Below are positions 62,101 through 64,000 of a stretch of DNA of 64,000 nt, in pieces (within the stretch, counting starts at the first letter, position 1; the number at the start of each line of letters is the position of its first letter). Where the stretch lies: assembly GCA_035373625.1 (NCBI GenBank), contig DAOSNS010000022.1, positions 11,036 to 75,035 on the forward strand, written 5' to 3'. The stretch comes from DSWT01 sp035373625. Its GTDB lineage: Bacteria; Chloroflexota; Anaerolineae; B4-G1; SLSP01. The notes beneath the pieces were generated by a model that saw only the letters and a list, made by a program, of their open reading frames with translations, was not told where the DNA came from and made no database searches. A program made the translations under genes and the position numbers.

Positions 62101-63957
62101 CAAAATCTGGTTAGCCACGCCATCCGGGCCGATCAGGGGACGTTTCGTGGTTTGTAGCCAGCGGAGGTTGCCCTGGCTGTCGGTGATCGGCTCTTCGGGG
62201 ATGAAAAGCTCTTGCTGCGAATCCATCACGGCACGGTCAGCTTCCAGGAAGGCCCGCACTTCGTCAACATTAGGGTTGAAATCGGCATCCGATTTGCCGA
62301 TCAACTCCTCGACGGTTGTGCCGTAGGCATCGGCGAGGGCTTTATTGACCAGGACGAATTTGCCGTCACGGTCTTTCACAAAGATGAAGTTGGGTGTGGC
62401 ATCAATAACGCGGCGTAAGAAGAGACGTTGTTCCTGCGCTAGCTGCTCGGCGTGCTGCCGCTCCTCGAACAAGTGCGCATTTTGGATGGCGGTGGCGATC
62501 TGCCCGGCCAGTGTGCCGAAGGTATCGCGTTCGGCTTCGGTAAAACGCCCGGCCTGATCGTCTTGCAAGTCAAGCACGCCCAGGACGGTGTTGCTGACGA
62601 CCAGGGGGATGGAAAGCTCAGAACGGGTTTGTGGCAGCAGAGGGTTGGGCATAAAATCGGATTCCAGCGTAGTATCCGCCACCAGGACCGTGCCGCGCGT
62701 GCGGGCTGCGCGCGCGACCAGGCTCTTCTCGGCATCCAGCGAGATACTGTGTCCGCGCTCGCGCAGGACACGCCCTACTTCGCCGGAGCCGGTGGCGAGT
62801 TTCAACAAACGCTTCTCTTCATCCAGGAGGTAAATATGGGCGTGGTAGAGGCCAAAGCGACTCTGGATCAACTCAACGACTTCTTGCAACAACAGTTCCG
62901 GGTCAAGGATCGTCCCCAACCGACGGGCAATGTCGGCGGCAGTGCGCAACTGGTTGGTAAAGATACGCATCACTTCAGATTGATCAACGACTCGCTGTAA
63001 CAGCTCGCTGTTCTCAAACAGGATGGTGACCTGATCGGCCATAGTCTGGAAGAGGGCGACGGTGCTGGAACCGAAGCGGCCGGGGGTACGATCCTGGGCA
63101 TCCAGGGCACCAATGACCTTCCCTTCACGTTTTAGAGGAATGACCAGTTCAGAGCGGGTATCGGGGAGCAGCGGATTGGGTAAGAAATCAGGAGCGGCCT
63201 GAACATCGTCCACGAGTACCGGCTCGCCGGTGTGAATAGCGCGTGTGACCAGTGAAGTCGCATCCAAAGGAATGTGGTGTTTGCGTTGAAGGAGCTGCCG
63301 GCCTGCGTAACCGGTGGATTGGCGCAGGACGGCGGCTTGTTTTTCTTCATCCACCATATAAACCTGCGCATGGTAGAGATCGAACTGGTCGCGGATGAGA
63401 TTCACCACCAGATCGAGAAGCTCATCCGGCGTGGCATGCTCGCTGGCGGCGAAGGTCACACGCTGGCTGGCTTCGAGTTCTTTAGTGCGCTCCTCCAGTT
63501 CCACACTGCGGGCCTGAACCGTCTGCAGCAGGGTGCCAAGCTGTTCGGTCATACGATTGAATGCCTGGGCCAGACTAACCACTTCAGAAGGGCCTGTTGT
63601 AGCGGCTCGCAATCCCATTTCGCCTGTAGCAATACGTGTGGCCGTTTCGGTGAGACCGAGTATGGGAGCGGCCAAACGACGGGCCATATAGACGCCGATC
63701 ATACCTGCCAGGACCGCCATAACCGCCGTCATGATTGAGGATAGCACCGCACCTCGAAAAATTTCTCGATAAGCTTCTGAAAGAGGGAGTTCGATCATTA
63801 CCGCCCAGTCAGGCGTGCCTAGAGGCGCGTAGGTTCCCATTACGTTAAGCCCGGTAATGCCTTTGAACGTTTCAGCGACTGTTTGATCGGGAAGTAGTGG
63901 ATTGTTGACAAATTCGCTTACTTCATCTAAATACTTTACATTCTCGGGATGGTTCAT
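59164..63957 (-). CDS. 1597-aa multi-GAF/PAS sensor histidine kinase with internal duplication
   Basis: The ATG at 63957 is preceded in frame by a TAA 18 bp upstream. The protein begins inside a Cache sensor (GTYAPLGTPDWAVMIELPLS), so its N-terminus with the first membrane helix is missing or frameshifted. Then one membrane helix (about 70-92), HAMP, GAF, GAF, PAS, PAS, GAF, PAS, PAS, GAF, HisKA (FLANMSHELRTPLNSIIGYI) and HATPase (NNLISNAFKFTETGGI, VEDTGIGIAEEDIDKIF, GTGLGLSITRLLVEMHNGKL). The PAS-PAS-GAF module is present twice without visible difference. No receiver of its own: the fused PLP enzyme-receivers and the single receiver downstream are likely partners. Confidence 0.9.
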   Translation of the reverse strand: MNHPENVKYLDEVSEFVNNPLLPDQTVAETFKGITGLNVMGTYAPLGTPDWAVMIELPLSEAYREIFRGAVLSSIMTAVMAVLAGMIGVYMARRLAAPILGLTETATRIATGEMGLRAATTGPSEVVSLAQAFNRMTEQLGTLLQTVQARSVELEERTKELEASQRVTFAASEHATPDELLDLVVNLIRDQFDLYHAQVYMVDEEKQAAVLRQSTGYAGRQLLQRKHHIPLDATSLVTRAIHTGEPVLVDDVQAAPDFLPNPLLPDTRSELVIPLKREGKVIGALDAQDRTPGRFGSSTVALFQTMADQVTILFENSELLQRVVDQSEVMRIFTNQLRTAADIARRLGTILDPELLLQEVVELIQSRFGLYHAHIYLLDEEKRLLKLATGSGEVGRVLRERGHSISLDAEKSLVARAARTRGTVLVADTTLESDFMPNPLLPQTRSELSIPLVVSNTVLGVLDLQDDQAGRFTEAERDTFGTLAGQIATAIQNAHLFEERQHAEQLAQEQRLFLRRVIDATPNFIFVKDRDGKFVLVNKALADAYGTTVEELIGKSDADFNPNVDEVRAFLEADRAVMDSQQELFIPEEPITDSQGNLRWLQTTKRPLIGPDGVANQILGVSVDITERKQAEEIVRESRQMLQMVMDNLPESIFWKDKNLVYLGCNTNFAHDAGFDSPEQVIGKTDHDMPWKDQVALYQADDRHVLETGEAKVNYEEPQTTPDGGLIWLRTTKVPLYNAQGEVYAVLGAYADITAMKQAQAEIQKRASELQTVAEVGTAAATILDPDQLLSQVVELTKANFGLYHAHIYLIDEAGESLVLAAGAGEAGKQMKAQGWKIAANSETSLVARAFRTREGVIVNDVRAAPDFLPNPLLPNTRSELAVPLIVGEHVLGVLDVQSDQLNHFTDEDILIQTTLAGQIATAIQNAHLFEERQHAEQLAQEQRLFLRRVIDATPNFIFVKDRDGKFVLVNKALADAYGTTVEELIGKSDADFNPNVDEVRAFLEADRAVMDSQQELFIPEEPITDSQGNLRWLQTTKRPLIGPDGVANQILGVSVDITERKQAEEIVRESRQMLQMVMDNLPESIFWKDKNLVYLGCNTNFAHDAGFDSPEQVIGKTDHDMPWKDQVALYQADDRHVLETGEAKVNYEEPQTTPDGGLIWLRTTKVPLYNAQGEVYAVLGAYADITAMKQAQAEIQKRASELQTVAEVGTAAATILDPDQLLSQVVELTKANFGLYHAHIYLIDEAGESLVLAAGAGEAGKQMKAQGWKIAANSETSLVARAFRTREGVIVNDVRAAPDFLPNPLLPNTRSELAVPLIVGEHVLGVLDVQSDQLNHFTDEDILIQTTLAGQIATAIENARLFQETRQVDRLKSEFLANMSHELRTPLNSIIGYIQLLLMDLEGQVPEESYEDMQSIETNSKHLLNLINDILDLAKIEAGRLELHMEPLEVGQLLDTVKSNNAGLFIDSPLNFEVVVEPGLPRIYADPVRIMQVLNNLISNAFKFTETGGITVRAYRDANDVCIAVEDTGIGIAEEDIDKIFERFRQVDGSFTRRAEGTGLGLSITRLLVEMHNGKLTVRSKLGKGSTFTVYLPAIV
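59887..62514. repeat. Perfect 1299-bp tandem duplication inside the kinase gene
   Basis: 59887-61215 and 61186-62514 match at an offset of 1299 bp (433 codons), with no difference seen in the DNA or in translations of several frames. The edges are sharp: mismatches appear at 59886/61185 and at 61216/62515. The unit encodes PAS-PAS-GAF. Confidence 0.92.
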
Positions 63958-64000
63958 TTTCTGCCTGAAATTGGTTTACACTTTTTGCACATTGAAAAAT

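Overview
The window reads as a GC-rich chromosomal segment of an uncultured Chloroflexota bacterium (Anaerolineae/Caldilineae-like). This is inferred from style, not from a marker gene. The signs are large GAF/PAS histidine kinases, a BTAD-AAA-TPR regulator, a DUF5667 partner of an ECF sigma factor, very large secreted proteins with right-handed beta-helix, DUF11 and PKD modules, a YLPLV-type C-terminal tail, and many intergenic 7-bp tandem repeats. No phage, plasmid, rRNA or CRISPR features are visible.

Layout. 1-7.8 kb: a cut-off gingipain-like secreted protein (minus), an MBL-fold hydrolase with a good promoter, a secreted protein with a C-terminal membrane anchor, an unlisted 35-codon ORF resembling a lasso-peptide precursor, a secreted propeller-like protein, and a NarX/NarL-type two-component pair. 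7.8-17.7 kb: tRNA-Val(GAC), a CapA-like lipoprotein, proC, rpsT, an ECF sigma factor overlapping its DUF5667 partner, a single-domain response regulator with a MITE-like element at its stop codon, three small membrane proteins, and uvrC. 17.7-34.3 kb: a BTAD regulator divergent from a translationally coupled three-gene operon (70 aa, about 2839 aa, 1362 aa surface proteins). This block is bracketed by a 31-bp direct repeat, each copy inside one half of a split YeiH-family remnant. 34.3-38.4 kb: a DUF333 lipoprotein, an Rrf2 regulator running over an mnmA-like remnant, cysK, a three-cysteine peroxiredoxin, and a Fur/PerR regulator with a perfect 25-bp palindromic operator. 38.5-48.7 kb: a minus-strand metabolic block with two MDR dehydrogenases, three uroporphyrinogen-decarboxylase-superfamily proteins, a flavin reductase, a PPOX-family protein, a receiver-GAF-kinase hybrid, and an N-terminally truncated NgoMIV-type restriction enzyme. 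49.3-56.3 kb: a HerA-like ATPase, a GH10 xylanase lipoprotein, an anaerobic sulfatase-maturase-like radical SAM protein with a SEC-C tail, and an L-rhamnose isomerase-type enzyme. 56.3-64 kb: a single receiver, a threonine-synthase-like PLP enzyme fused to two receiver domains, and a 1597-aa multi-PAS/GAF histidine kinase carrying a 1299-bp perfect tandem duplication.

The strongest candidate for an undescribed system is the last block. A kinase sits directly upstream of a PLP biosynthetic-type enzyme carrying two intact phospho-receiver domains, which suggests phosphorelay control acting on the enzyme itself. Other notable signals are the lasso-like small ORF, the repeat-bounded 16.4-kb surface-protein block, and the coupled truncated restriction enzyme. 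Plant-polymer and sugar use (xylanase, rhamnose isomerase, polyol dehydrogenase) and oxidative or sulfur stress handling (PerR, peroxiredoxin, Rrf2, CysK) are the main metabolic themes.
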